The notes under the pieces were generated by a model. The model worked only from the letters and a program-made list of their open reading frames with translations, was not told the DNA's origin and ran no database searches. DNA of 64,000 nt from the NCBI GenBank assembly GCA_903907995.1, contig CAIVQH010000041.1, forward strand, positions 62,001-126,000, in the 5' to 3' direction. Shown in pieces: positions 19,201 to 27,300 of this stretch; positions within the stretch are counted from its first letter, which is position 1, and each line of letters begins with the position of its first letter. Both the position numbers and the translations under genes were made by a program. The stretch comes from an uncultured Verrucomicrobiota bacterium. Its GTDB lineage: Bacteria > Verrucomicrobiota > Verrucomicrobiia > Limisphaerales > UBA9464.

Positions 19201-22097
19201 GACAGGTCGGCGCCGATGGAATCGAAGTTCACACCGGCATTGTCGAATTCGAACCAGATTTGAATCTTACGGAGTTCGCCATTGGGATCGTCGGGGTACC
19301 ATTCCTTGACGAAGCCTGAGTTGGGCTGCTGCGCGTCGTCGTAGGTGATGCCGCGCTTGACCCCGTTCACATACATCAATACCGGCCGCCGATGGCAGTA
19401 GGGCAGGCCCAGTTCCTCGGCGATCCAGTAGGCATGGGTCTCCTGTTGGACAGTGGTGTCGCCACCGCCGTTACCGGGTTGGAGCAGTTCCATCTCCTCC
19501 TCGCCCAGAAATTTGTCATCGGGTGGGACGACGAGCAGATAATCGCAGTTGCTGGCGGTCGGCGTGGTATAGCCGGGAGCGTGATACGGGCTGCCGCTGT
19601 ACTGGCTGCCGGCATTGTAAATCACCCGGGTGTTGCCGTAGGCAAAAGTCACATCCAGCGGGTCGTTGCTCAGCTTCTCCCGCGTGGTCCAACGGCTGAT
19701 GGTCGCCGCCGTCGCCCACAGGCGGTAGCTGCCCAGGCCGCCTTTGACCAGGGTTTCCCCCCAGCGCACCAGGCATTCGTGGGCGGGCGCGTCGGCGGGA
19801 AAGCGGGCTTCTGCGGCGACTGCCGCTGCGTCGTTCGCCACAATGTGAAAGGCCACCAAGGAGCCCGACGCCTGCCCCGGGATCGTCGCGGTGAACAGCC
19901 CCGAGCCGCGGTCAACCATGACTACCTCATTGGTCGTAGCCACCGGATCGTGTCGCCAGCGCAGCACCAGCGTGCCAATCCCGTCCGGGTCGCTGACCCG
20001 GGCGGTTACCGTCACCGCCTGGCCGGCGGCGGGGAGAATGGGATAATGGCTGACCTCGGTAATGGCCGGGCCCTGATTGGCCACCGCCTGGGTATTGGGC
20101 GCACCCGGCGTCCCTAAACTGTGCGTCGCCAGGATCTGGCCCGGCGCATCCAGCCAGTTGCCGTGCAGGCGGAGGAGGATGGTGGGGCTGCCTTTCAGCC
20201 AGCGCACCTTGGCGCGCAGCGTCGCGGTCTGGCCGGCAGCCAGCGCGGTGCGGAGCGGCACCCGGATACGGTTGGGCCCGGTATGGCCCGCACCGGTCGT
20301 CCGGATATGCAGCGACTGTTTGCTCTGGTAGCCTTCATTGGCCTCCAGCGAGGTCGCCCCGTGGTTCCCTTGAAACACCCAGCCGGTGGTTCCGGTTTCA
20401 AAGTCGGGGTTGGCCAGCCGGTTGGTGCCGCCGGGACCGATCACTTCCACGTTGTCCAGGAGGCATTCGCCCGGGCCGTAGAGGATGATCTCCAGCCCGG
20501 CGGGCGGGTGGTTCTGGTTTCCGTTGTCGAGCACGCCGGTGTTCTCGACGGTGACCCAGGGGGATTTCGCCGTTTCGTCGCTGTCGCCCCAGCTCGGCGC
20601 CAGACTCCGGTCCGAATTGGGATCGCGCAGTTCCAGGCTGCTGCCGCCTCCATCGCTCCACTTGCCCCAGCGGCCGCCTGTTTCATAGGTGACATCTTCC
20701 ACCACCACCCGTCGGGCAATATTGGTGCTGACCTGCCCCGACTTGTTGGTGGTGACGGTATAAATCGGCTTGGCGAGTTCGAGCCGCTCCCCGCTGTGAC
20801 TGAGTTTGCCGCTGAAATCGCCGTAAAGATTGCTGTCCGTAAGGGTCGGATACAGCGGCTTCAGGGTCGCGGCGCTCTTGGCCACGACCGCATATCCGTG
20901 CGCCGGCAGCGAGCTGCCCGTTGGAAAGACGTAGGCCACCGCGCCCTGCAACGCCCAGCCGGTCAGCGGAACCGCCGCCGCCCCCGGATTGTACAGCTCG
21001 ATGTATTGCTCCAGATCATTTTCGCTGATGGGATGAATCATGATCTCGTTGATGACCACGGGCGAAACCGCCGGCCTTGCATTGGTACCCGCAGGCGTCG
21101 GGGCGGCCAACCGCTGCCAGCCCGGCGCGCCATCGGGCGAACGTCCGGTGCTGACATCCGCCTCCTGGGGACCAAAACGCACCACGTCCAGGACGCGGAA
21201 GCCGTCCGCCGCGATCAGGTAGACCGTCTCGCCGCCGGTGCGGAGGCCAAATCCCAACTGCGTCTCAGTCAGGCTCACAAAACCCAGGGCGTCCGTGATG
21301 CTGTTCGTCGGAAAGACGTACTTCGCCAGGGCCGGATCATCCGTCAGCACGCATCCGCTCAGATCCGCCGGCGTGTTGGCGTAATTGAACAGCTCCAGAA
21401 AGCCGGGCGATCCGTTCCCGCTTTTCGCCAGCACCTCGTTGATCACCATCGTTCGGAGCTGGTTGGTCACCGCCGGCTCCGCCACCCCGGGTGAGCCGCC
21501 CACATAGGCACTGGCATCCCAGGCGCGCACATCGGCCTCACCATAGCTTGGGCGCGCCAACACCAGCGAGTGCCCGCCGCCATCCGGCGCCACGGGCCAG
21601 GGTGGCTGGCTGTCGTAAGCCAGATCGAAGAACACACCGCCATTGCGGTGCATCAGCCGGAGCTTGCCGCTGCCGGCGGAGAGCGATCCGGTGAACGGCC
21701 CGAACACATTCGTCTGGCCGGTGACGGCGGCCAGGTCAGCCGGCACAGCGGCGATGACCGCATAGGAGAACGGATTGAGGACGAAATTGGCCGGAAAGCT
21801 GTAGCTGATGTCCCCGGCGATCGACCAGTCGGCCATGTCCTGGAACCACGGCAGGGAGTTGAAGATCTCGATGAACTGGAGATTCCGGCCGTCGGTGCGC
21901 TTGGCCGGGTGGTACATCACCTCGGATATGACGATCCCCGATCGGCGCGAGGAAGGCCCCGCCGTCTCTGGCTGCGGTCGGAAGAAGCTGGGGTCCACGG
22001 CCGTGCCGATCGGCGGTGCCGCCAGGGTCACGGCGGCGAAAAGCAGCGAAACGGCCGTCAAAATACGACGGAGCCAGGCAATGGGGCGCAATTCCAT
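16233..22097 (-). CDS. Giant surface protein with six lamin-tail domains and a CotH-kinase domain
   Basis: The 1954-residue exported protein has signal MELRPIAWLRRILTAVSLLF. Lamin-tail-like domains begin near residues 54 (IVISEVMYHPAKR), 216 (MVINEVLAKSGNG), 346 (PVVINEIMIHPISEN), 1261 (LVINEVMHHPSQ), 1580 (PVWLNELAQQNL) and 1737 (PVFINEWMADNKS). A CotH-kinase-like region at about 790-1155 shows the expected order HLVGNNDSYSYGGGQNMYAY then WRLLIWDIDFAF, with the paired acidic residues of the kinase. Two jelly-roll-like segments (around 515-660 and 1430-1560, NPDFETGTTGW and DGDFESGFPGPY) resemble carbohydrate-binding modules. The C-terminus (WTPVGA to ARYYRVNVVQ) matches the ends of other secreted proteins here. 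Likely a cell-surface or extracellular-matrix protein; whether it phosphorylates anything is unknown. Confidence 0.9.
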   Translation of the reverse strand: MELRPIAWLRRILTAVSLLFAAVTLAAPPIGTAVDPSFFRPQPETAGPSSRRSGIVISEVMYHPAKRTDGRNLQFIEIFNSLPWFQDMADWSIAGDISYSFPANFVLNPFSYAVIAAVPADLAAVTGQTNVFGPFTGSLSAGSGKLRLMHRNGGVFFDLAYDSQPPWPVAPDGGGHSLVLARPSYGEADVRAWDASAYVGGSPGVAEPAVTNQLRTMVINEVLAKSGNGSPGFLELFNYANTPADLSGCVLTDDPALAKYVFPTNSITDALGFVSLTETQLGFGLRTGGETVYLIAADGFRVLDVVRFGPQEADVSTGRSPDGAPGWQRLAAPTPAGTNARPAVSPVVINEIMIHPISENDLEQYIELYNPGAAAVPLTGWALQGAVAYVFPTGSSLPAHGYAVVAKSAATLKPLYPTLTDSNLYGDFSGKLSHSGERLELAKPIYTVTTNKSGQVSTNIARRVVVEDVTYETGGRWGKWSDGGGSSLELRDPNSDRSLAPSWGDSDETAKSPWVTVENTGVLDNGNQNHPPAGLEIILYGPGECLLDNVEVIGPGGTNRLANPDFETGTTGWVFQGNHGATSLEANEGYQSKQSLHIRTTGAGHTGPNRIRVPLRTALAAGQTATLRAKVRWLKGSPTILLRLHGNWLDAPGQILATHSLGTPGAPNTQAVANQGPAITEVSHYPILPAAGQAVTVTARVSDPDGIGTLVLRWRHDPVATTNEVVMVDRGSGLFTATIPGQASGSLVAFHIVANDAAAVAAEARFPADAPAHECLVRWGETLVKGGLGSYRLWATAATISRWTTREKLSNDPLDVTFAYGNTRVIYNAGSQYSGSPYHAPGYTTPTASNCDYLLVVPPDDKFLGEEEMELLQPGNGGGDTTVQQETHAYWIAEELGLPYCHRRPVLMYVNGVKRGITYDDAQQPNSGFVKEWYPDDPNGELRKIQIWFEFDNAGVNFDSIGADLSKYTTTGGVKKPARYRWIWPARAYSGDPDNFTNLFALVDAVNSSAAPADSYTRTLSSATDVDEWFRTDVTEHLVGNNDSYSYGGGQNMYAYKPTNGPWRLLIWDIDFAFSSAGATSDMFGIGGQNVGPINTHPPFARMYWQAMIDAVNGPLVATRSSAILDSRYNGIKNNGGTGIGSNAAIKTYVASRRAYLLGLINGKGASLAFTSNGGTDFTTANNFVTLTGTAPLAARTLTLNGVPIQVTWTTLSNWTYQLPLNSGTNRLVLGGLDPHGTPITNRSASITAIVSPTPDAPEGHLVINEVMHHPSQAGGGYLELRNISTTTAYDLTGWRIDGLGFTFPPASYLAAGAYAVVVENTNVFTQLYGNPIQPMGVYSGHFAEVGETIRLIRPDPATGADRVVDAFTYETAPPWPAGALAGAALQLRDPLQDNNRVANWDAVTVGGPLITPEWKREVATGKATSSALYIYLNDPGEAYIDDIKLVAGTNPDGGPNLLADGDFESGFPGPYLVASNHSGSALSTSILHSGKASLHMVSTAPGSGRTTAITRDITPTLTVNATYTLSFWYRTQQKGGTLTLRLNGTGIGMSVDLNPSATQAALFTPGRENSLSVTLPNLPPVWLNELAQQNLSGPTDRFGEHDPWVELYNGGASPLPLTNCYLASSLTNLTEWPFPAGAQIPAHGFLLTWLDGQPGQSLASEPHTSFHADSGDGLLVFSFVAGGRTNLMDYLRYSPVGPDRALGDYPDGDLSSRHLFALPTPDTTNTLSAPPIPVFINEWMADNKSTIAEPTDGSYSDWFELYNAGTSPVSLAGFYLSNTLTNRTGFAIPPGYVIPAGGRLLVWADKKTAANLPADPDLHVNFKLSAAGEAIVLSAADGTIIDAVTFGQQLPDVSEGRVPDGGPIAGALEVPTPGAVNVVPAPQVFAISLSNGFATVSWQSLPGVTYLLVAATSLDNPVWTPVGAPQKASSSSLTVAEPIPDDAARYYRVNVVQ

Positions 22098-22233
22098 GAG
22101 TGAGTGTATGGGCTGAGACTAGCAGTTTCCCCGCCGAATGCCGAAGGAAGTTTCTCGCCAAACCTCACAAAAATTGGCGCCACCTTCCCTTCATCTCCCC
22201 CGCACCCCCTGCCCCGTTTCCCCCTGCTCCGGG

Positions 22234-22857
22234 CTACTTCGCCGCCTTCGCCAAATCCACCGCCCGCCACAGATACCAGGCCGCCGTGGTCCGGTGCGGC
22301 CGCCACTTCTCGCCGAAGGCCAACAGCTCCTTGGGTTTGGGCATGGCTTCCAGTCCGTAGGCCAGTCGGAAACCGTTCTGCACGCCGAAGTCGTCGACGG
22401 GCAGCACGTCCTGCCGGCCCAGGGTGAACATCAGGAACATCTCGACGGTCCAGCGACCGACGCCGCGGCATTGGCTCAGGTGATCCACGATTTCGTCGTC
22501 ACCCCATTTCGCAATCACCCGACGGGTCGGCACTGTGCCATCGAGCGCCTTGGCCGAGATGTCGCGGATCGCCGCCAGCTTGGCCCGGGAGAAACCCGCC
22601 CCCCGGATCTGCTCATCGGTCACCGACGCCAGATCCTCTGGCGCCGGAAAGCGTTTGCCCGGAAACAGCGCGATGAACCGCCGGGTGATCGTCTCCGCTG
22701 CGGTGCCATTGAGCTGCTGGTGGGCGACCGCCCGGACCAGCGCCTCGTAGGGAGAGCGCTTCCGGTCCGGCTTCAGTTCGCAAGGCCCGACCTGCTTGAT
22801 GAGCCGCCGCATGATCGGGTCCGCCTTGTGGAGATGGGCATGTGCTTCCGGAGTCAT
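22234..22857 (-). CDS. DNA-3-methyladenine glycosylase II (AlkA-type, HhH-GPD)
   Basis: Removes alkylated purines from DNA as the first step of base-excision repair. The 207-residue protein has the HhH-GPD core: ALVRAVAHQQLNGTAAETI, the helix-hairpin-helix LSQCRGVGRWTVEMFLMFTL, and the catalytic aspartate in DVLPVDDFGVQNG. There is no N-terminal AlkA domain, so it matches the short AlkA/Mag1 form. The ATG at 22857 gives the standard start (MTPEAHAHLHKADPIMRRLI). It is downstream of the cysteine-cluster gene with a 50-bp gap, probably in one transcript. Confidence 0.93.
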   Translation of the reverse strand: MTPEAHAHLHKADPIMRRLIKQVGPCELKPDRKRSPYEALVRAVAHQQLNGTAAETITRRFIALFPGKRFPAPEDLASVTDEQIRGAGFSRAKLAAIRDISAKALDGTVPTRRVIAKWGDDEIVDHLSQCRGVGRWTVEMFLMFTLGRQDVLPVDDFGVQNGFRLAYGLEAMPKPKELLAFGEKWRPHRTTAAWYLWRAVDLAKAAK

Positions 22858-22907
22858 GGCTGCAAGGTTAGGAGGCGGGGATGACGCGGCACCTCTTTTT
22901 TTGCCGC

Positions 22908-24149
22908 TCAGCCACCATACCACGCACACAGCTTCGCGATGTCATCACGCTGGCTGAGCAGCCGAACGCGCGCCCGCAGATCGGCCGAGTAACCGTGGTG
23001 GTAATCGACCATGGCGATGGCGATGGCGACGTCGGCCTCCGTGAATTCAGCCCGACCGGCACTGACGGCGAGCCAGCGGCTCAGCCACACAATCACGGGA
23101 AACAACAGCGCCAGATTCTGAAACCCGGCGATCAGTGGCCGCCCATGAAAGGCGCTGCCGCAGAAGTGCAGGCTCTGGATCTTCACGCGGAAGAATCGCG
23201 TCAGCATCGCCTCGGCCCCCGCCGGCAACGGACCGAAGGGCTGCTCGATGTCCGCAAACCGGACGCGCTTCAGGCCCGGGCGCAGGGCCGGCGTGCGGCT
23301 GCCGGCCAGGCCGAAGCGCAGACTGGCCCACAACATTTGCAGACGGTATCGGCCCGGCGAGGCCAGATCCTTGACCGTGGTGGTACGGGCGTGCTCCACG
23401 ACCATCATGCGCAGGAAGAGCCGGCCGAACCCGCTCGGCGGCTCCGGTGGCTGGGGCAAGGTGGCCAGATTGCGCGTCGCGCTCTGGACCAGCGCCCCGA
23501 GAATCTCGTCCGCCCCTGCCCCACCGATCTGGTCGAAGCCACCCTGCTCGACCGCGCGCAGCCAGTGCAGCGCGCGCATCAGCTTGAGCGCCACCGGCGC
23601 GTCCGCGACGGCCAGGGTGGTGTCCAGCCATTGGACGAACCGCAGGAAGTCCGGCCACTCACCCGGCGGCCCGGCGGCCACCGGTGGCGGCGAGCCTTCG
23701 TTGTAATTCGCCGGCACCACCAGCGCCGCCAGTTTCTGAACCTCGCGGCCCTGCTCTGACAGCGCCTGACCGCGGTTGGCCACCGCCGAGGGACAGCTGA
23801 AGCGCAGGCCGGTCACGAGCTTCCGCCCCGCCGGATGGATGACCAACGGATAGAGCCGGCACGCGAGCGGTTTGGCAGCCTCGCCAAACTTCGCATGGAT
23901 GCGGCAGCGCCCGGCCGGATCGAGAAACACGCAGGCACCATCCTCCTGATGCCCCAGCCGGAAACCCTTCCCCGCCTTTACCATGATCGTGGCCGGATCA
24001 ACGCCATCCGCAGCCGTCCACTGCTGCTGCTTAAGCCGCTGCTGCTCCTCCGGCGAAAGCGTGATGAGCAGTTGGCCGCGACAGCAGTCCGAGCAGCCAT
24101 GGCAGCTCCAGTTCTGGATCGCCGGCAGCTCGATGCGGGTGGGCTTCAT
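22908..24149 (-). CDS. YkgJ-family cysteine-cluster protein (FliB-like)
   Basis: The 413-residue protein has an N-terminal metal-cluster signature (WSCHGCSDCCRGQLLITLSP) and a later segment GACVFLDPAGRCRIH followed by CRLYPLVIHPAGRK. This is the arrangement of the zinc/iron-chelating YkgJ family (PF03692), which includes flagellin lysine N-methylase FliB. No flagellar genes are in the window, so that role is not supported. The start at 24149 (MKPTRIELPAIQNWSCHGC) excludes an upstream extension that is only translated dispersed repeat. The C-terminal 250 residues have no motif I recognise. Confidence 0.8.
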   Translation of the reverse strand: MKPTRIELPAIQNWSCHGCSDCCRGQLLITLSPEEQQRLKQQQWTAADGVDPATIMVKAGKGFRLGHQEDGACVFLDPAGRCRIHAKFGEAAKPLACRLYPLVIHPAGRKLVTGLRFSCPSAVANRGQALSEQGREVQKLAALVVPANYNEGSPPPVAAGPPGEWPDFLRFVQWLDTTLAVADAPVALKLMRALHWLRAVEQGGFDQIGGAGADEILGALVQSATRNLATLPQPPEPPSGFGRLFLRMMVVEHARTTTVKDLASPGRYRLQMLWASLRFGLAGSRTPALRPGLKRVRFADIEQPFGPLPAGAEAMLTRFFRVKIQSLHFCGSAFHGRPLIAGFQNLALLFPVIVWLSRWLAVSAGRAEFTEADVAIAIAMVDYHHGYSADLRARVRLLSQRDDIAKLCAWYGG

Positions 24150-24226
24150 GCGGATGTCGCAGCGTATTTCCTCTGCCGCCCTACCAAAAGGGAAACCGTG
24201 TTCTTCTCGTTCGCATCCGCTCCAAC

Positions 24227-24360
24227 CCGGGAGGGCGCGGTTCCACCCGCGCCCCATAATCTTCTCCGCCGAGCGCACCGGAAAGAGAAGTGCCTTGGGT
24301 TAACCCACTCGCGCCCGGCGCGAGGGAATTTACGGCGCGGGTGGAACCGCGCCCTCCCGG
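24227..24360. repeat. 27-bp perfect inverted repeat flanking 80 bp, at the 3' end of rlmN
   Basis: Arms at 24227-24253 and 24334-24360 are exact reverse complements. The right arm supplies the last codons of rlmN (GAVPPAP) just before its TAA. The left arm reads into the frame upstream of the cysteine-cluster gene. It looks like a mobile or dispersed palindromic element that could also form a transcription-terminating hairpin. Confidence 0.85.
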
Positions 24361-25412
24361 CTTCCCTCATTCCTTCGCCGCAACTGCCCACAAGCGGCAT
24401 CAATATCCGGCCCGCGTGACCGGCGGAAGTGCGCCACGAGGCCCTGCCCGCGCAGCACGGCGACAAAGGCGTCAGCGGTTTCCTCGGAGGATGGCTCGTA
24501 GGCTATCCCGCGCAGGCTGAGACCGGTCGGATTGTACCGCAGCAGGTTGATGTGCATACGACGCGTCCGGAGCAGGTCGGCCAGGCGGTGCGCGTGTTCG
24601 GGGGAGTCGTTCACCCCCGCCAGCAGGCAGTACTGGATCGTGACCGGCCGGCCGCGACCCGCCTGAAAGCGGTCGGCAGCCGCGAGGATATCGGCGATGG
24701 CAAAGCGCCGGCCCATCGGCAGCAGCTTCGCGCGCGTCTCGTCATCCGGCGCGTGCAGTGAGACGGCGAGGTTAAAGTTCAGCCCCGTGGCCGTGAGCGC
24801 CTCGATGCCGGGCACAATGCCCACGGTGGACACCGTGATCTGGCGCCAGCCGAGTGCCCCGAGCGAATTGTCTGCCAGCCGGCGCACGGCGGTGAGCACG
24901 GCGTCGAGATTCAGCAGCGGCTCACCCATGCCCATGAAGACGATCGTCTGGAGCTTCCGCCCAGCCGTGCCGGCCTCCCGCCGGAGCGCGAGGAACTGCT
25001 CCACCATCTCGCCGGCCGTCAGGTTCCGCTCGAAGCCGGTCTTCGTCGTCGCGCAAAAATCGCAGCCCATCGCGCAACCGACCTGGGACGAGATGCACCC
25101 CGCCGCCCGGTCGTCGCGGTAGTCGGGCATCAGCACCGACTCGACCGTCCGCCCGTCATTGAGACGCAGCAGGAGCTTCGCTGTGCCATCGGTCGCGACT
25201 TGCCGCACGGCCAGGGTGGCCGCGCTCGCGGCCAGTTCAGTCCGCACGCGCTCACCCAAACCCTGCGGCAAACGCAGGGCCTCGGACTCGACCCCGCTGC
25301 GGCCTGCGTAATGCGCCCGGAGCACCCGCGCCGCATGGCTGGGTTTGTACCCCCAGCGCACGAACTGTTGCGCCAGGTCGGCGGGCTCCCAGTCGGCAAG
25401 CGCAAGCGACAC
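24330..25412 (-). CDS. rlmN: 23S rRNA (adenine-2503-C2)-methyltransferase, radical SAM
   Basis: Methylates A2503 of 23S rRNA (and tRNA A37) by the RlmN radical-SAM mechanism. The iron-sulfur cluster motif is CAMGCDFC (CxxxCxxC). The two mechanistic cysteines are visible: one in CISSQVGC and one in DIDAACGQL near the C-terminus. IVFMGMGEPLLN, ITVSTVGIVPGI and NLAVSLHAPDDETR are family hallmarks. The frame is open to a TTG at 25469; I prefer GTG 25412, which begins at VSLALADWEPADLAQQFV and gives 360 residues. The last residues (EGSREGAVPPAP) come from the right arm of the inverted repeat at 24334-24360 and are not part of the conserved protein. Confidence 0.95.
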   Translation of the reverse strand: MSLALADWEPADLAQQFVRWGYKPSHAARVLRAHYAGRSGVESEALRLPQGLGERVRTELAASAATLAVRQVATDGTAKLLLRLNDGRTVESVLMPDYRDDRAAGCISSQVGCAMGCDFCATTKTGFERNLTAGEMVEQFLALRREAGTAGRKLQTIVFMGMGEPLLNLDAVLTAVRRLADNSLGALGWRQITVSTVGIVPGIEALTATGLNFNLAVSLHAPDDETRAKLLPMGRRFAIADILAAADRFQAGRGRPVTIQYCLLAGVNDSPEHAHRLADLLRTRRMHINLLRYNPTGLSLRGIAYEPSSEETADAFVAVLRGQGLVAHFRRSRGPDIDAACGQLRRRNEGSREGAVPPAP

Positions 25413-25460
25413 GCCCCTATCCACACAGGGAATGCCCGCCAAGCCAAGCCACAGATGATG

Positions 25461-25590
25461 AAGCGCCAAATCTCAAGCTCCAAGCACCAGAGAAGCCCCA
25501 ACCTCCAAACCTTCAATCCCGCCCAAGCTCTTGAAGTTTGGCGCTTGGTGTTTCATTGGAGCTTGGCGCTTGGAATTTGGAGTTTTTGTA
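25461..25590. repeat. Dispersed low-complexity repeat between rlmN and the hydrolase
   Basis: Degenerate motifs recur in both orientations: 'caaatctcaagctccaagca' at the left, then 'gaagtttggcgcttggtg' and 'ggagcttggcgcttggaatt' at the right. The 236-bp divergent gap also has to hold promoters for rlmN and the hydrolase; none stands out. Confidence 0.6.
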
Positions 25591-25648
25591 AGCGGCGCCC
25601 GCAATTTTCCGGCTGCCCTCCGTCCTCCTTCCCCGTAAAACACCCCCC

Positions 25649-26488
25649 ATGGTGAATCGCCTCCGGATCGTTCCGCTATTCCTCCTTCTCCTGGCCAGCG
25701 TCACCGCCCGCGCCGCCGAGGTACGCGTCGAACTGGCCCCCGAACTCACCGGTGCCTGGCTCACGCCCGACTCCGGATGGCACGGCCGCACGATGTTACT
25801 GCTGCACGGTTTCGCCGACGACATGGATGGCGCGGGCGACCTCACCAAGCGTCTCGCCGAGGGACTCGCGGCCCGGGGCATTGCGAGCCTGCGGATCAAT
25901 TTCCGGGGCGAAGGCGACCGCAAACGCACTGACATCGCCTCCACCTTCCCCATGCGGTTGGAAGATACCGCTACCGCGCGCGCCTTCCTCGTGAAGCAGC
26001 CGGGCGTGGATGCCGCTCATCTCGGTGCGATGGGCTGGAGCCTCGGGGCTTCCACCGCCATCGAGACCGGCGCGCGGCATCCCGACTGGTTCCGCACGAT
26101 GGTTCTGTGGTCGAGCCCCAGCGGGGACGCCTACGCTGGCCTCACCAACAGCCCCACCGCTCAAAAGGCCCTCCGCAACGGCGTCGCCTCGGAAACCGTC
26201 CCGGGCTGGAAGACCATCACGACCCATCGCGAGTTCTACGAGAGCTTCCGGGGAATCAATCTCGACCAGTCGCTCGCCAAGTACCCCGGTGCGCTCCTGA
26301 GCGTCCGCGGCTCCCTAGACTTCCTGCCCCAACGCGACGCCGAACTGCTGAAGCTTGCCCCCGGCCATCCCACCGAGGCGGTCTTGATCGGCGGGGCCAA
26401 TCACATCTTCGACGTGTTCCAGCCGGAGCTGGGGCACGCCGAGCGGGCGCTGAAGGTCACGATGGAGTGGGCGGAGCGGACGCTGTGA
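25649..26488 (+). CDS. Secreted alpha/beta hydrolase
   Basis: The 279-residue protein has a signal peptide (MVNRLRIVPLFLLLLASVTA, cut after ARA). The hydrolase fold is clear: oxyanion strand RTMLLLHGFADDMDG, nucleophile elbow GWSLGAST (Ser in GxSxG), the acid loop near SVRGSLDFLPQRDAELL, and histidine in LIGGANHIFDVF. INFRGEGDR in the N-terminal half resembles acylaminoacyl-peptidase/dienelactone-hydrolase-like esterases. Substrate unknown. It stands alone between the rlmN repeat region and a small ORF. Confidence 0.88.
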   Translation: MVNRLRIVPLFLLLLASVTARAAEVRVELAPELTGAWLTPDSGWHGRTMLLLHGFADDMDGAGDLTKRLAEGLAARGIASLRINFRGEGDRKRTDIASTFPMRLEDTATARAFLVKQPGVDAAHLGAMGWSLGASTAIETGARHPDWFRTMVLWSSPSGDAYAGLTNSPTAQKALRNGVASETVPGWKTITTHREFYESFRGINLDQSLAKYPGALLSVRGSLDFLPQRDAELLKLAPGHPTEAVLIGGANHIFDVFQPELGHAERALKVTMEWAERTL

Positions 26489-26614
26489 AAAAGCAGTGAA
26501 TGCCCGGGACTCCGACCTCAGATCGGTGAGAGGACCATCGGGGTCCGAATCATTTGAATGAAATGACAGGGAGGGGCGTCGTGGTAATCCGAACATCCCC
26601 TGATCGCTCAACCT

Positions 26615-26821
26615 ATGAAAAAACTCGCACCAGTAATTCTATTCGTAGCGGCAATGGCGGCTGCCTGGGCTCTCCGGGGCGCCTCCGAAGCTCCCTCCAG
26701 CCCGGCTGGTCGTTACCAGATGACAATTGATCCATCAGGTTATATCCGCGTCATTGATACCACGACCGGAGAAGTAAGACGATCCATCAATCATGGAGGA
26801 TTCGATCAGCAACCGAAATGA
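26615..26821 (+). CDS. Small exported or membrane-anchored hypothetical protein
   Basis: The 68-residue ORF has an N-terminal hydrophobic segment (MKKLAPVILFVAAMAAAWAL) and a short polar tail (RYQMTIDPSGYIRVIDTTTG). No Shine-Dalgarno sequence is obvious before the ATG. The lysine start and clean hydrophobic core make a real secreted peptide plausible. I do not recognise a family, and a chance ORF is possible. Confidence 0.45.
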   Translation: MKKLAPVILFVAAMAAAWALRGASEAPSSPAGRYQMTIDPSGYIRVIDTTTGEVRRSINHGGFDQQPK

Positions 26822-27300
26822 TCACGAAGCATTTCTGATAGCCTTGGCAGGCCATAGAAATTCGAGATGCCAATAGCCCGCCGCAAAACGGGACGGAGGC
26901 CCATCGGAACTTAGCCGGTGGTCGAGCGAAGCGGCTACCACCAGGCTCCAGATCCTAAATGGGGTACGCCCCGGCAGGGGCATGGGAATCCGGGGTCCAA
27001 AGATTCCAGCTCCCCTCCGGGGCGCAAACCATATGGGTACGCGGGACCGGGGGTTGCGCTCGCGCGGCTCACTTACCCCCGGCTAAGTTCCGAGGCCCCT
27101 CCGGGGCGGCTTTGGCGGTAAGAAGGAGACAATGGGGACTCATTACCTCATCTCCTACGAGATCCCTGAAGTAGGACGGTGCGTCTCGCCCGTCCTCCGA
27201 TTTCTTTTCCCCCCAACGCGTCTGACCGTGGCCGACGTGTGGCGGAAAGAGAGAAATGGAAGACGGGCGAGGACTCCCGTCCTACATGGTTCTTGCGGCT
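26822..27300. other. 479-bp intergenic region with palindromic dispersed repeats
   Basis: No credible gene. It contains a short palindrome 'ggtggtcgagcgaagcgg' plus 'ctaccacc' (26917-26942), several 'cccctccggggc' type motifs (around 27011 and 27093), and the inverted repeat at 27171-27285 that sits just 3' of htpG. The short ORFs that can be drawn here are translated repeat. Confidence 0.6.
27171..27285. repeat. Imperfect inverted repeat downstream of htpG
   Basis: Arms of about 34 bp at 27171-27204 and 27253-27285 are imperfect reverse complements, sharing blocks such as 'gacgggcga' and 'cgtcctac'. The unit contains the motif 'gtaggacggtgcgtctcgcc'. Its place beside the htpG stop would let it act as a terminator in the minus direction, though no clean T-tract is present. 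Confidence 0.6.

Noticed and set aside
24227-24360. Insertion sequence with terminal inverted repeats
   Set aside because: Only 80 bp lie between the arms and no transposase is present. It could be a miniature element but not an autonomous IS.
26918-27174. Short ORFs in the 479-bp spacer before htpG
   Set aside because: They are translations of palindromic repeats, with no ribosome site and no start context.
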